The notes under the pieces: model-generated
What the model was told of the DNA's origin: nothing
Seen by the model: the letters and a program-made list of their open reading frames with translations, nothing else
The model's database searches: none
Made by a program: the position numbers and the translations under genes
Shown here: piece by piece, positions 51,367-61,366 of the stretch
Layout of the letters: every line of letters begins with the position of its first letter
Position numbering within the stretch: the stretch's first letter is position 1
Origin: Buchnera aphidicola (Hyperomyzus lactucae)
GTDB taxonomy: Bacteria; Pseudomonadota; Gammaproteobacteria; Enterobacterales; Enterobacteriaceae
NCBI RefSeq assembly: GCF_005081705.1
Contig: NZ_CP034876.1
Span: forward strand, 263,863-327,862
Direction: 5' to 3'
Length of the DNA: 64,000 nucleotides

Positions 51367-52638
51367 GTGAACAAAGAAATTAAATCTATTAGAGGTATGC
51401 ATGATTATTTTCCAAAAGACTTAAAAATATGGAATCACATAGAAACTATTTTAAAAGAAGTATTAACTAGTTATTGTTATTTAGAAATCAGATTGCCTTT
51501 ATTAGAAAAAACAGAAATCTTTAAAAGAGCTATCGGTCATGTTACTGATGTAGTAGAAAAAGAGATGTATTCTTTTAACGATCGAAAAGGTAACAGTTTA
51601 ACTTTACGGCCAGAAGGTACTGTAGGTTGTGTAAGAGCTATAATACAAAATCATTCTCTGCATAAAAAAAATAATAGATTTTGGTATTTAGGTCCTATGT
51701 TTCGATATGAAAGGCCTCAAAAAGGAAGATATCGTCAATTTCATCAATTAGGTGCAGAAGTATTTGGATTAGATAGAGAAGATATTGATTTAGAAATGAT
51801 TCTTTTAACCAATCGTTTATGGAAGAGAATGGGTATTGATTCTTATCTAACATTAGAAATTAATTCAATTGGTTCTAAAACAGATCGTTTTCAGTATAAA
51901 AAGAAACTAGTTTTATTTCTTGAAAAATATCAAAATTTGTTAGACCAAGATTGTAAAAGACGATTGTATACAAATCCTTTAAGAATTTTAGATACTAAAA
52001 ATATAGAAATACAAAAAATTTTAGAAAAAGCACCGTTACTTACTGAGTATATCAATCTTTCTTCACATAATCATTTTAAAAATTTATGCAGTATGATTAG
52101 TTCTTATGGAATACAATATAAGCATAATAAAAAATTAGTACGAGGACTAGACTATTATAATAACACTGTATTTGAATGGAAAAGCAATAAAATAGGTTCA
52201 AAAGATGCCATTTGTGCAGGTGGAAGATATGATTCTTTAATTGAAGAAATGGGGGGTCCAAAAACACCTGCTATAGGATTTGCCATCGGAATAGAACGTT
52301 TAGTTTTACTTATACAATCATTAAAAATTTTTTCAGAAAATATACAAGATATTGATATTTATATTATTTTTATAGGGGAACATAATAAATGTCATGCTTT
52401 AAATTTATCTGAAGAAATAAGAAATTTACACCCTAGATTAAAAATCTTTATTAATTTTTTTGATCAAAATCTTAAAAAAAAAATAAAAAATGCGATTAAT
52501 TCTTCAGCTAGAATTGCTATTCTAATAGGTGATAATGAAATAGAAAAAGAATGTTTTTTAGTTAAAGATTTAAAAAAAGAAAAAGAGTTTTATCTTTCAA
52601 AAACACAACTAATAGTACAAGTTAAAGACTTTTTTTAA
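51367..52638 (+). CDS. hisS: Histidyl-tRNA synthetase
   Basis: Class II enzyme that charges tRNA-His. It has 423 residues against 424 in E. coli. IRGMHDYFP is at the start, motif 2 is in [19 protein letters not shown], the histidine-binding loop is [13 protein letters not shown], and GGRYDSL and AIGIERL follow. The GTG start at 51367 follows AAGAG. It continues the rlmN-ispG-hisS order. Confidence 0.97.
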   Translation: MNKEIKSIRGMHDYFPKDLKIWNHIETILKEVLTSYCYLEIRLPLLEKTEIFKRAIGHVTDVVEKEMYSFNDRKGNSLTLRPEGTVGCVRAIIQNHSLHKKNNRFWYLGPMFRYERPQKGRYRQFHQLGAEVFGLDREDIDLEMILLTNRLWKRMGIDSYLTLEINSIGSKTDRFQYKKKLVLFLEKYQNLLDQDCKRRLYTNPLRILDTKNIEIQKILEKAPLLTEYINLSSHNHFKNLCSMISSYGIQYKHNKKLVRGLDYYNNTVFEWKSNKIGSKDAICAGGRYDSLIEEMGGPKTPAIGFAIGIERLVLLIQSLKIFSENIQDIDIYIIFIGEHNKCHALNLSEEIRNLHPRLKIFINFFDQNLKKKIKNAINSSARIAILIGDNEIEKECFLVKDLKKEKEFYLSKTQLIVQVKDFF

Positions 52639-52684
52639 ATAAATTTTTTCATTTTTTTTGTGTAATTAAAATTTTAGGTAAAAT

Positions 52685-53938
52685 ATGTTTAATAATAAAA
52701 TAGATTTTTCTCTATATGATCCAGAATTATGGAATGCTATAGAACAAGAAAAAATAAGACAAGAACATCACATTGAATTAATTGCTTCAGAAAACTATAC
52801 AAGTCGTTATGTTATGTATACACAAGGTTCTCAATTAACGAATAAATATGCAGAAGGTTATCCTGGAAAACGCTATTATGGTGGTTGTAAATATATAGAT
52901 ATTATAGAAGAATTAGCTATTAGTCGAGCAAAGAAATTATTTAATGCAGACTATGCCAATGTACAGCCTCATTCTGGTTCTCAAGCTAATTTTGCAGTTT
53001 ATACAGCATTATTAAATCCTGGTGATACAATATTAGGAATGAAATTATCACATGGAGGACATTTAACTCATGGATCTTCTGTGAATTTCTCAGGAAAAAT
53101 ATATAATGTGATTTCATATGGAGTAGATCAAAAAGGTGAAATCAATTATGAAGAATTATTATTTTTAACTAAAAAGTATAAACCAAAAATGATTATTGGT
53201 GGTTTTTCAGCATATTCTGGAATTTGTGATTGGAAAAAAATGCGTGAAATTGCAGATACAGTCAGTGCCTACTTTATTGTTGATATAGCTCATATAGCTG
53301 GTTTAGTAGCAGCTCAAATTTATCCAAATCCAATAAATTATGCACATGTTGTTACTAGCACGACTCATAAGACATTAGCAGGACCTCGGGGTGGACTTAT
53401 TATCGCTAAAAATGGAAGTGAAGACTTATATAAAAAACTTAACATGTCAGTTTTTCCTGGAGCACAAGGAGGACCTTTGATGCATGTAATAGCTGGAAAA
53501 GCTATTGCATTTAAAGAAGCGTTAGAGCCAAAATTTAAACAATATCAAAAGCAAATAGTAAAAAACTCAAAAATTATGGCTCAAAATTTTTCTAAAAGAG
53601 GATATACAATAATATCAGGAGGAACTAATAATCACTTGTTTTTAATTGATTTAACTAATAAAAAAATAACAGGAAAAGATGCAGATATTACTTTAAGCAA
53701 AGCCAATATAACTATTAATAAAAATACTATACCTAATGATCCGAAAAGTCCTTTTATTACTTCAGGTATACGCATTGGTACACCTGCAGTTACTAGAAGA
53801 GGGTTTAAAGAAACAGAAGTCACTGAAGTATCCAATTGGATATCTAGTATATTAGACGATATAAATGATGATAAAAATATTGTTAATATTAAAAGTAAAG
53901 TATTAGAAATGTGTTTAAAATACCCAGTTTATATTTAA
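52685..53938 (+). CDS. glyA: Serine hydroxymethyltransferase
   Basis: PLP enzyme that makes glycine and methylene-tetrahydrofolate from serine. It has 417 residues, the E. coli length. The N-terminal [26 protein letters not shown] and the PLP lysine in [14 protein letters not shown] (about residue 229) are all present. It lies 46 bp after hisS and converges on bioD. It is the main one-carbon source. Confidence 0.97.
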   Translation: MFNNKIDFSLYDPELWNAIEQEKIRQEHHIELIASENYTSRYVMYTQGSQLTNKYAEGYPGKRYYGGCKYIDIIEELAISRAKKLFNADYANVQPHSGSQANFAVYTALLNPGDTILGMKLSHGGHLTHGSSVNFSGKIYNVISYGVDQKGEINYEELLFLTKKYKPKMIIGGFSAYSGICDWKKMREIADTVSAYFIVDIAHIAGLVAAQIYPNPINYAHVVTSTTHKTLAGPRGGLIIAKNGSEDLYKKLNMSVFPGAQGGPLMHVIAGKAIAFKEALEPKFKQYQKQIVKNSKIMAQNFSKRGYTIISGGTNNHLFLIDLTNKKITGKDADITLSKANITINKNTIPNDPKSPFITSGIRIGTPAVTRRGFKETEVTEVSNWISSILDDINDDKNIVNIKSKVLEMCLKYPVYI

Positions 53939-54022
53939 TTAAAATATATTCATCTTTGTTAATGATTATATTAATAGTGATACAAAAATAGTTTTAATAG
54001 AATTAATTTTTATTTTTTTCAT

Positions 54023-54694
54023 TTAAGGTAATTTTATTTTGATACTTTGGAAATTAATTTTCTTTGTATCTTCTAAATAAGGGATTATTCCTAATAATGG
54101 AGCTTTAATATAACTTAACAAAGTTTGAATATAACATAAATTATATTTATCTTTTGGATAAATGTTGTTAGCAATCCAACCTCCACATTTTACTTGTTCT
54201 GCAATAATAGCTTTTTCTGTTAAAATAGCATGATTGATACAGCCTAATTTAATTGCAACAATAATAATAACAGTTAATTTTTCTTGTTTTACCCAATCTG
54301 AAAAAGTATCTTTATAAGATAATGGTGTATACCATCCACCAGCACCTTCTACTATAATCCAGTTGCTTTTTTTAACAATATTTTTTAGACCAAAAGACAA
54401 ATGTTCTTTTTTAATAATATTTTCTTGAAATTGACTTAAAATATGAGGAGGAGCATTTTCAATAAATGAAATTGGATTGATTTCTCTATAACTCAATTTA
54501 ATAGAACTATTTCTCCTAAGAAGGATCGCATCATTATTTAAAAATTTATAAGATTTTTTTTCACATCCAGAAGATACAGGTTTATATCCTATTGTTTTAT
54601 AGCCAGCTTGAGTTGCTTTTTTTAATAGAATACTACTTGCAATAGTTTTTCCTATATTGGTATCAGTTCCAGTAATAAAAAACTTTTTAATCAT
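54023..54694 (-). CDS. bioD: Dethiobiotin synthetase
   Basis: Closes the ureido ring of biotin's precursor from DAPA, CO2 and ATP. It has 223 residues against 225 in E. coli. The P-loop GTDTNIGKT is at 9-17, and VEGAGGWYTPL is conserved. The gene has no good ribosome site of its own. Its ATG overlaps the stop of a 12-codon frame that has a perfect Shine-Dalgarno sequence, so translation is probably coupled. Confidence 0.95.
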   Translation of the reverse strand: MIKKFFITGTDTNIGKTIASSILLKKATQAGYKTIGYKPVSSGCEKKSYKFLNNDAILLRRNSSIKLSYREINPISFIENAPPHILSQFQENIIKKEHLSFGLKNIVKKSNWIIVEGAGGWYTPLSYKDTFSDWVKQEKLTVIIIVAIKLGCINHAILTEKAIIAEQVKCGGWIANNIYPKDKYNLCYIQTLLSYIKAPLLGIIPYLEDTKKINFQSIKIKLP

Positions 54695-54729
54695 GATAAA
54701 AAAACTTTTTTGTTAACAATGATATTCAT
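54691..54729 (-). CDS. Candidate 12-codon minicistron upstream of bioD
   Basis: ATG at 54727-54729 opens a 12-codon frame (MNIIVNKKVFLS) that stops at TGA overlapping the bioD ATG (ATGA). A perfect GGAGGT (54739-54744, minus strand) is spaced 9 nt from its ATG. Such strong ribosome sites are rare in this window. It could drive coupled bioD translation or be a regulatory leader. No protein function is implied, and it could be chance. Confidence 0.45.
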   Translation of the reverse strand: MNIIVNKKVFLS

Positions 54730-54749
54730 ATTCAATATACCTCCGAATT

Positions 54750-54812
54750 GAGTAACTCGATATAAATTATTATATTTATTTAATACAATAATATTGTAAC
54801 ATTGAGTTACTC
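54750..54812. repeat. Inverted repeat flanking a promoter-like sequence upstream of bioD
   Basis: GAGTAACTC (54750-54758) and GAGTTACTC (54804-54812) are exact inverted copies 45 nt apart. Between them, on the minus strand, lie TTACAA and TATAAT spaced by 19 bp (54769-54799). In RNA the repeat would form a hairpin ending 5 nt before the GGAGGT. Possible operator pair or leader hairpin. It does not resemble the BirA operator. Confidence 0.4.
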
Positions 54813-54952
54813 TTAAAAGAGAAAATATTATTATGATTCATAAGAATTATCTAATTTTTTTACAAAATATTACACTGATAGAAAAAATATGCAATATTAA
54901 ATTTAATTACATAATATAAATTTTCTTGAAAAATTAAGAAGATTTTTATGTA

Positions 54953-55984
54953 TTATGATATTGCACCATTATAATACTGATCTTTGTTAATTTTGAACGG
55001 TTTAATAAAAAAATTATATTTTTTTTCTTCTGATATCGTTTTCTTTTTATACTCAGGATGTAAATTTAACTGTTTTAATAATTTTAAGTCCTGTTTTTCT
55101 TCTGGATTATCTGCAGTGAGTAATTTACACCCGTAAAAAATTGAATTTGCTCCCGCCATAAAACACATTGCTTGAGTTTGATCATTCATTTTTTGACGTC
55201 CAGCAGACAGTCTAATATAAGATTTTGGCATCATAATACGAGCTGCTGCAATAACACGAATAAAATCAAAAGGTTCTACATTTTCATTATTTTCCATTGG
55301 TGTTCCTGGAATTTTAACCAACATATTAATAGGTACACTTTCTGGTGGAATAGGTAAATTAGATAATTCCATTAACAATTCCATACGGTCTTGTATTTTT
55401 TCTCCTAAACCCATAATTCCGCCAGAACAAATTTTCATCCCAGCATTACGTACTTTATCTAAAGTATTAAGTCTTTCTTTATACGTGCGAGTGGTAATAA
55501 TACTGCTGTAAAAATTAGCTGATGTATCTAAATTATGATTATAAAAATCTAAACCTGCGTTTGCTAATTTTTTTGCTTGTTCATTGCTTAGTGTACCTAA
55601 AGTCATGCAAGTTTCCATTCCCATAGATTTTATTTCTTTGATAATTTTTTCTAAATAAGGCATATCTTTATCTTTGGGGTTTTTCCACGCAGCACCCATG
55701 CAAAATCGACTAGAACCTGAGGTTTTTGCTTTTTTTGCAGCATTAAGAACTTGTTCTATTTCTAACAAAGGTTCTTTTTTTAAGTTTGTTTTATATCTTG
55801 CGCTTTGTGGACAATATTTACAATCTTCTGGACAAGCTCCTGTTTTTATAGATAGTAATGTACTTATTTGTATTGTATTGGGATCAAAGTGTTTTCTATG
55901 TTCTTTTTGAGCTTGAAACATAAGATCAAAAAATGGTTTTTTAAAAAGCAATTTTATTTCTTCTAGAGTCCATTTTTTTTTCAT
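54953..55984 (-). CDS. bioB: Biotin synthase
   Basis: Radical-SAM enzyme that inserts sulfur into dethiobiotin. It has 343 residues against 346 in E. coli. The cluster motif CPEDCKYC has Cys51, Cys55 and Cys58, with [17 protein letters not shown] and LSAGRQKM following. It is divergent from bioA across 79 bp, as in E. coli, but a clear BirA-type palindrome is not visible there. bioF and bioC, which follow bioB in E. coli, are missing. Confidence 0.96.
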   Translation of the reverse strand: MKKKWTLEEIKLLFKKPFFDLMFQAQKEHRKHFDPNTIQISTLLSIKTGACPEDCKYCPQSARYKTNLKKEPLLEIEQVLNAAKKAKTSGSSRFCMGAAWKNPKDKDMPYLEKIIKEIKSMGMETCMTLGTLSNEQAKKLANAGLDFYNHNLDTSANFYSSIITTRTYKERLNTLDKVRNAGMKICSGGIMGLGEKIQDRMELLMELSNLPIPPESVPINMLVKIPGTPMENNENVEPFDFIRVIAAARIMMPKSYIRLSAGRQKMNDQTQAMCFMAGANSIFYGCKLLTADNPEEKQDLKLLKQLNLHPEYKKKTISEEKKYNFFIKPFKINKDQYYNGAIS

Positions 55985-56063
55985 ATTTATCTCCTAAAAA
56001 ATTATGATTTTATTTTAGTAAAGGTTTATACTGAATTATGTAATATTTTATATATAAATAATT

Positions 56064-57350
56064 ATGAGTCAATCTGATACATGTTTTGATTATAAACATA
56101 TTTGGCATCCTTATTCATCTATGACTAACCCCGTTCCTTCTTTTTCCGTTATATCTGCTAAAGGGGTATATTTAAAATTACAAAACGGAAAAAATATTAT
56201 AGATGGTATGTCTTCATGGTGGTCTGTAATACATGGATATAATCATCCTATTTTAAATAAAGCTTTAAAAAAACAAATTAAGAAAATGTCTCATGTAATG
56301 TTTGGAGGAATTACACATCCTCCAGCAATTAAACTATGTAAAAAATTGATTGCATTAACACCAAAAAAATTAGATTGTATTTTTCTTTCTGATTCCGGTT
56401 CTGTTGCTGTTGAAGTAGCAATGAAAATGTTAATACAATACTGGCAATCTTTAGGTCAAAAAAGAAGATTATTCTTAACAATTAGAAATGGATATCATGG
56501 TGATACTTTTGCTGCTATGTCAGTATCTGATCCTGATAATTCTATGCATAAACTCTATAATAATTTATTACCGATAAACTTGTTTGCAAATGCTCCAATT
56601 TCTTCTTTTAATGAAAGTTGGAATACCAGTGATATTATATCTTTTCAAGAAAAAATAGAAGAAAATTCATTGAAAATAGCAGGAGTCATTTTAGAACCTA
56701 TAGTACAAGGTGTAGGAGGTATGAATTTTTATCATCCTACATATTTAAAAAAAATAAAAATTTTATGTGATCGTTATTGCATACCATTAATTTTTGATGA
56801 AATTGCAACTGGTTTTGGTCGTACTGGGAAATTCTTTGCTTTTGAACATGCTGATGTAGTTCCAGATATACTATGTTTAGGAAAAGCTATGACTGGTGGC
56901 ACAATAACTTTAGCTGCCACTTTGACTTCAAGACATATTGCTAATACTATAAGTAAAAGTAAAATAGGTTGTTTTATGCATGGCCCAACTTATATGGGTA
57001 ATCCATTAGCATGTGCTGTTGCTAATGCTAATATAAAAATATTAAACACTAATCAATGGAAAATACAAGTATCTAATATTGAAGCACAACTTGTTAAACA
57101 TTTACTACCATTAATGAATCATCCCTATGTAGTAAACGTGCGTATATTAGGTGCTATTGGTGTAGTAGAATGTTCTCGTTTAGTTAATATGTTTTTAATA
57201 CAAAAATTTTTTGTTAAACATGGTGTCTGGATAAGACCATTCAAAAGATTAATTTATATTGTACCACCTTATATAATTCATTCTCATGCATTAAAAAAGC
57301 TTATTGACGTAATCGAAAAAGCTTTAAATAATAGAAAATTATTCATATAA
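56064..57350 (+). CDS. bioA: DAPA aminotransferase
   Basis: PLP enzyme that converts KAPA to DAPA in biotin synthesis, using S-adenosylmethionine as amino donor. It has 428 residues against 429 in E. coli. IWHPYSSMTNP, GMSSWWSVIHGYNHP, LIFDEIATGFGRTG and the PLP lysine in LGKAMTGG are present. With bioD and bioB it forms a partial pathway that would need KAPA from outside. It ends 6 bp from convergent pgl. Confidence 0.96.
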   Translation: MSQSDTCFDYKHIWHPYSSMTNPVPSFSVISAKGVYLKLQNGKNIIDGMSSWWSVIHGYNHPILNKALKKQIKKMSHVMFGGITHPPAIKLCKKLIALTPKKLDCIFLSDSGSVAVEVAMKMLIQYWQSLGQKRRLFLTIRNGYHGDTFAAMSVSDPDNSMHKLYNNLLPINLFANAPISSFNESWNTSDIISFQEKIEENSLKIAGVILEPIVQGVGGMNFYHPTYLKKIKILCDRYCIPLIFDEIATGFGRTGKFFAFEHADVVPDILCLGKAMTGGTITLAATLTSRHIANTISKSKIGCFMHGPTYMGNPLACAVANANIKILNTNQWKIQVSNIEAQLVKHLLPLMNHPYVVNVRILGAIGVVECSRLVNMFLIQKFFVKHGVWIRPFKRLIYIVPPYIIHSHALKKLIDVIEKALNNRKLFI

Positions 57351-57356
57351 ATATTA

Positions 57357-58358
57357 TTATAATTTATGTATAACTATCCAGATAGGTCTTTCACCAGTAT
57401 TGTATGTATTATTCTTTTTTAGTTCTCCATTTTTTTCGGAAATATTATATATAACTAATTTATTAGATTTTTCACCGGCTACTATTAAATATTGGTTGTT
57501 AAAATCAATATGAAAGGATCGAGGTTGCTTTTCTGTTTGATAACTTTTATAAAATACAATTTTTTTGTTATTTTGATTAATATGAAATAATGAAATAGTA
57601 TTAAAAAATCGATCAGAAGCATATAAAAAACGTCCACAAGATGTTATATGAATATCGGAAGACCAATACTTTTCGGTACATTGATTGTTTAAAATATTAA
57701 CATTTTGTATTTTTTGTACTCGTGTTATATTGTTTATTTTATATATTTTCCATACATCTATAGTTCCATTTAATTCGTTTATAGTATAAATAAAATCTTG
57801 ATTAGGATGGAAAACAATATGACGTGGTCCGGATTTTGCTTGAGTGTGTAATAATTTTTGTTCAGTGTTTTTTAATATCCCAAAATCTGTTAAATAATAC
57901 AAATAAATACGATCTTCTTTGAGGGACATAACAAATAGTACATTGTACTTATAATTTATTTTTGCAGCATGACAACCTTCTATATTATAGATAATTTGTA
58001 TGGGATCTTGAGGAATGCCATACTTATTTAATGGACTTACACTAATGCAATTTCCATGATACGAACTGCAAAATAAAAATTTTTTATTGTAGTTTGAAGA
58101 AATATAATTTGGTTTCCCTGGAATAGAACTTTCGTTTTTCTTTTCAAGAAAACCATTTTTATCTATAAAATATGTAAAAATTTTGTTATCAGGACTAATT
58201 CCAGCATATAATAAATTCTTATTTTTAATAATTTTTATAGGTTGAACTTGACCTTCTGTATTAGTTTTTTGTATTAAATTCATCTCTCCATTTTGATGTA
58301 AATTCCAAACTTCAATGTTTTTACTCTCAGAGTTTGCAATATAAACAACTTGTCTCAT
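57357..58358 (-). CDS. pgl: 6-phosphogluconolactonase
   Basis: Seven-bladed beta-propeller lactonase (YbhE type) in the oxidative pentose phosphate pathway. It has 333 residues against 331 in E. coli. VVYIANSESKNIEVW at the start, SGPRHIVFHPNQ in the middle and RSFHIDFNNQYLIVAGEKSN (in part) match the family. It lies between bioA and mfd; in E. coli pgl is also near bioA, with several ybh genes lost here. Confidence 0.93.
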   Translation of the reverse strand: MRQVVYIANSESKNIEVWNLHQNGEMNLIQKTNTEGQVQPIKIIKNKNLLYAGISPDNKIFTYFIDKNGFLEKKNESSIPGKPNYISSNYNKKFLFCSSYHGNCISVSPLNKYGIPQDPIQIIYNIEGCHAAKINYKYNVLFVMSLKEDRIYLYYLTDFGILKNTEQKLLHTQAKSGPRHIVFHPNQDFIYTINELNGTIDVWKIYKINNITRVQKIQNVNILNNQCTEKYWSSDIHITSCGRFLYASDRFFNTISLFHINQNNKKIVFYKSYQTEKQPRSFHIDFNNQYLIVAGEKSNKLVIYNISEKNGELKKNNTYNTGERPIWIVIHKL

Positions 58359-58388
58359 GCTAATTCCTTTGATATTTATTAATGATAT

Positions 58389-60809
58389 TTACATATTCTG
58401 TTTTAAATTTTTTAGTAAATCTATGATCCACTGAAGGCGCATAAAATCATTTTTTGTATTAATAGTAAATTTTATTTTTGTCGAACTCTCCATTTTCCAA
58501 ACTTTTGGTTCTTCTGAAAAAATTTTAAGTAAATATTGTATATTAATAGAATTATTATGATTAAATTCTATAAAACCTGTATTTTTACTAGATTGAATAT
58601 ATTTAACACCAATTTCATATGCTATTAATCGAATTTTAGCTATGATAATTAAATTTTTAGAAAAATCAGGTAAAGGTCCAAATTCCTTAATTAATTGATA
58701 TTCTATTTCTTCTATTTTTTTTTCATTTTCAGCACTAGATATTTTTTTATAAAAAAACAGTCTTGTATTAACATCTATAATATAATCTTCAGGTAATAAA
58801 GAGGATACATCTAATTTAATGTCTAATGGTTTATCTAACAATTTATTAATAGATAAATTTTTTCCTTTTTTTAGTAAAGTAATAGCATTACGTAATAATT
58901 TCATATATAAAGAAAGACCTATGTTTTTTATGTGTCCACTTTGTTCTTTTCCTAACAATGAACCTACCCCGCGAATTTCAAGATCTTGATTTGACAAAGA
59001 AAAACCACCTCCAAAGTTATTAATTGATGAAATTGCTTCAAGTCTTTTTTTTGCATCCGGAGTAATTTTTTTAAAATTGTTAACAATAAATAAAGCATAT
59101 GCTTGATGATTTGATCTACCAATACGACCACGTAATTGATGAAGTTGAGATAATCCAAAATGATCAGCATTTTCAATGATAATTGTATTTGCTCTAGGTA
59201 TGTCAAGACCACTTTCAATAATAGTAGTACAAATTAAAACATGAAATTTATTGTTATAAAAGTCATTCATTACTGTTTTTAAATCAATATCATTCATTTG
59301 TCCATGACCTATTTTGATCTTAGCTTCAGGAATTAATACTGATAATTTTTCAGCAATACTAATGATATTTTTAACTTTGTTATATATATAATAAACTTGT
59401 CCGCCTCTTGATATTTCATGTAAGATTGTTTTTCTTATTAATAAAGGATTATATTCTTGAATAAATGTTTTAATTGCTAATCTTTGAGCCGGAGGTTTTT
59501 CTATAATAGATAAATCTTTTATCCCAGTTATAGCCATATTTAAAGTACGAGGTATAGGTGTTGCTGTTAAAGTTAATATGTCAATATTAGAATATATTTT
59601 TTTAATGTTCTCTTTATGATTAACACCAAATTTGTGTTCTTCATCAATAATTAACAACCCAAGATCATACCATTCTATTGTCTTGAATAACAGCTTGTGA
59701 GTTCCTATTAAAATATCAATTTGACCGTTCTTGGTATTTTTAAAAATTAAATTTTGTTCTTTTTGGTTTTGAAATCTAGATAATATATAAATATTAACAG
59801 GCCAATTAGAAAAACGTATTTTAAAATTTTCATAGTGTTGTTTAGCTAATAAAGTAGTAGGTACTAAAATCGCTACTTGTTTATTATTAGATACAGATAA
59901 AAAAGAAGCTCTCATTGCAATTTCTGTTTTTCCGAAACCTACATCACCACAAATTAAACGATCCATAGGAATAGATTTAGACATGTCTCTTAATACAGAT
60001 TGCATTACTTGATTTTGATCTTGTGTGATTTGAAATGAACAATCATTACAAAACATGTGATATTTTTCTTTATTTTCTTTAAAAGAAAATCCTTTTTTAG
60101 AAGCCCTTCTTGCATAAATATCTAATAATTTAGCTGCATGATCGTATACGGTTTTGCTAATTTTTTGTTTTTCTTTACTCCATTCCTCACCCCCTAGCTT
60201 ATGTAAAGGAGCATGTTCCATCGATTTCTTAGTATAGGATGAAACAAGATACAAATATGAAACTGGTACATATAATTTATCTCCTTCTGCATATAAAATG
60301 ATTAAATATTCAGATTTTATACTAGCAGTTTTTATAGTAGTCAATCCTTGATATCTTCCAATTCCATGTTCAATATGAACAATTGGTTGGTTGAAAATAA
60401 ATTCAGATAAATTATCTTTTTTAAAAATTGCATTGCTTTTTTTAATATTAGAAAGATATATACGATTAATTAATAATGGTAATAAATCTTGCGTACAAAT
60501 AAATAAAATATTATTTTTCTTATCTATAAATCCTTTTTTAAGTTCTTTTATCATGTAAAAATAATCATATTTTTCATCTATTTCAATAATTTTTTTGATA
60601 TATTGAGGATCAATATTATTTTTAATTAAAAATTGTAAAATATTTTTTAAAGTTTCATCTTTTGTTAAAGAAAAGATTATTTTTCCTGAAAAAAAATATA
60701 AAAAAGATGATAATTTATTATTTTTTTTTGGATTTTTAATTTTTTCAAATAAAGTTAATAATTTTTGATATTTGAAATCAATAATTTTTTTATTTTCTGT
60801 TATTTTCAT
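58389..60809 (-). CDS. mfd: Transcription-repair coupling factor, N-terminal module missing
   Basis: Translocase that removes stalled RNA polymerase. It has 806 residues against 1148 in E. coli. Homology begins near E. coli residue 345, so the UvrB-like UvrA-binding module is absent. Kept are the RNA-polymerase-interaction domain (about 140-240, QPIVHIEHGIGRYQGL), Walker A GDVGFGKTE (288-296), LLIIDEEHKFG, TATPIPRTL, the helicase motifs through QLRGRIGRSNHQAY, and the C-terminal domain. It probably still displaces polymerase but cannot recruit UvrA. It is divergent from lolC, as in E. coli. Confidence 0.95.
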   Translation of the reverse strand: MKITENKKIIDFKYQKLLTLFEKIKNPKKNNKLSSFLYFFSGKIIFSLTKDETLKNILQFLIKNNIDPQYIKKIIEIDEKYDYFYMIKELKKGFIDKKNNILFICTQDLLPLLINRIYLSNIKKSNAIFKKDNLSEFIFNQPIVHIEHGIGRYQGLTTIKTASIKSEYLIILYAEGDKLYVPVSYLYLVSSYTKKSMEHAPLHKLGGEEWSKEKQKISKTVYDHAAKLLDIYARRASKKGFSFKENKEKYHMFCNDCSFQITQDQNQVMQSVLRDMSKSIPMDRLICGDVGFGKTEIAMRASFLSVSNNKQVAILVPTTLLAKQHYENFKIRFSNWPVNIYILSRFQNQKEQNLIFKNTKNGQIDILIGTHKLLFKTIEWYDLGLLIIDEEHKFGVNHKENIKKIYSNIDILTLTATPIPRTLNMAITGIKDLSIIEKPPAQRLAIKTFIQEYNPLLIRKTILHEISRGGQVYYIYNKVKNIISIAEKLSVLIPEAKIKIGHGQMNDIDLKTVMNDFYNNKFHVLICTTIIESGLDIPRANTIIIENADHFGLSQLHQLRGRIGRSNHQAYALFIVNNFKKITPDAKKRLEAISSINNFGGGFSLSNQDLEIRGVGSLLGKEQSGHIKNIGLSLYMKLLRNAITLLKKGKNLSINKLLDKPLDIKLDVSSLLPEDYIIDVNTRLFFYKKISSAENEKKIEEIEYQLIKEFGPLPDFSKNLIIIAKIRLIAYEIGVKYIQSSKNTGFIEFNHNNSINIQYLLKIFSEEPKVWKMESSTKIKFTINTKNDFMRLQWIIDLLKNLKQNM

Positions 60810-61366
60810 AGAAGCATATTTTTTGAAAGAAAGTAATAAAATTTATTTTTAATTAATTTTTTCTACTTACAGTGTAATATTAAAATATTTTAAACTTTAT
60901 TTTATTAAAATCTTTATATATTTTAGATTAAATTCTATTTTTTATTTTTTTAAAAAATAAATATAATTTGCATAAATAAAAAATTTCTTTATGATTAATA
61001 ATATTTTTTAGAGTTATTTTATATTTATATATTCAAATATCATCGATCATATAATACTTGTTTGTAAAATGAACAAAGTAACAATTTATTTATAAAAATT
61101 ACTCTAATGCATTATTAATGTAATATATTTATTTCATGATATTTATTTTTTCAAGTCATCAGATAAAAATATATTAGTAATATATTTTTATAATTCAAAA
61201 AAAAATTAAGAGTATTATGAAATAAGTTGTATTTACTAAAATTAAATGAGTGAAGATTTTAAATCTTATAAGTTTAAATTTTTTATAATTATTTGAAATA
61301 ACATTTAATTTTACTAAATATTTATTATTTTTTATAAAATTTTTTCTATGTTAAGATAATATCACA
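60810..61366. other. 557-bp gene-free region between mfd and lolC
   Basis: Very AT-rich DNA between divergent mfd and lolC. I recognise no remnant of the missing mfd 5' end, no RNA gene and no frame of note. The one strong structure is a 29-nt perfect palindrome at 61163-61191. Promoters for both genes must lie here but cannot be picked out with confidence. Confidence 0.8.
61163..61191. repeat. Perfect 14-bp inverted repeat between mfd and lolC
   Basis: ATAAAAATATATTA (61163-61176), centre G, TAATATATTTTTAT (61178-61191). All pairs are A/T. It lies in a divergent intergenic region, like the repeat between suhB and rlmN. Candidate operator or cruciform. Confidence 0.65.

Noticed and set aside
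55985-56063. BirA operator between bioB and bioA
   Set aside because: Only a GGTTTATA half-like stretch is seen. The second arm of the E. coli TTGTAAACC/GGTTTACAA palindrome is absent.
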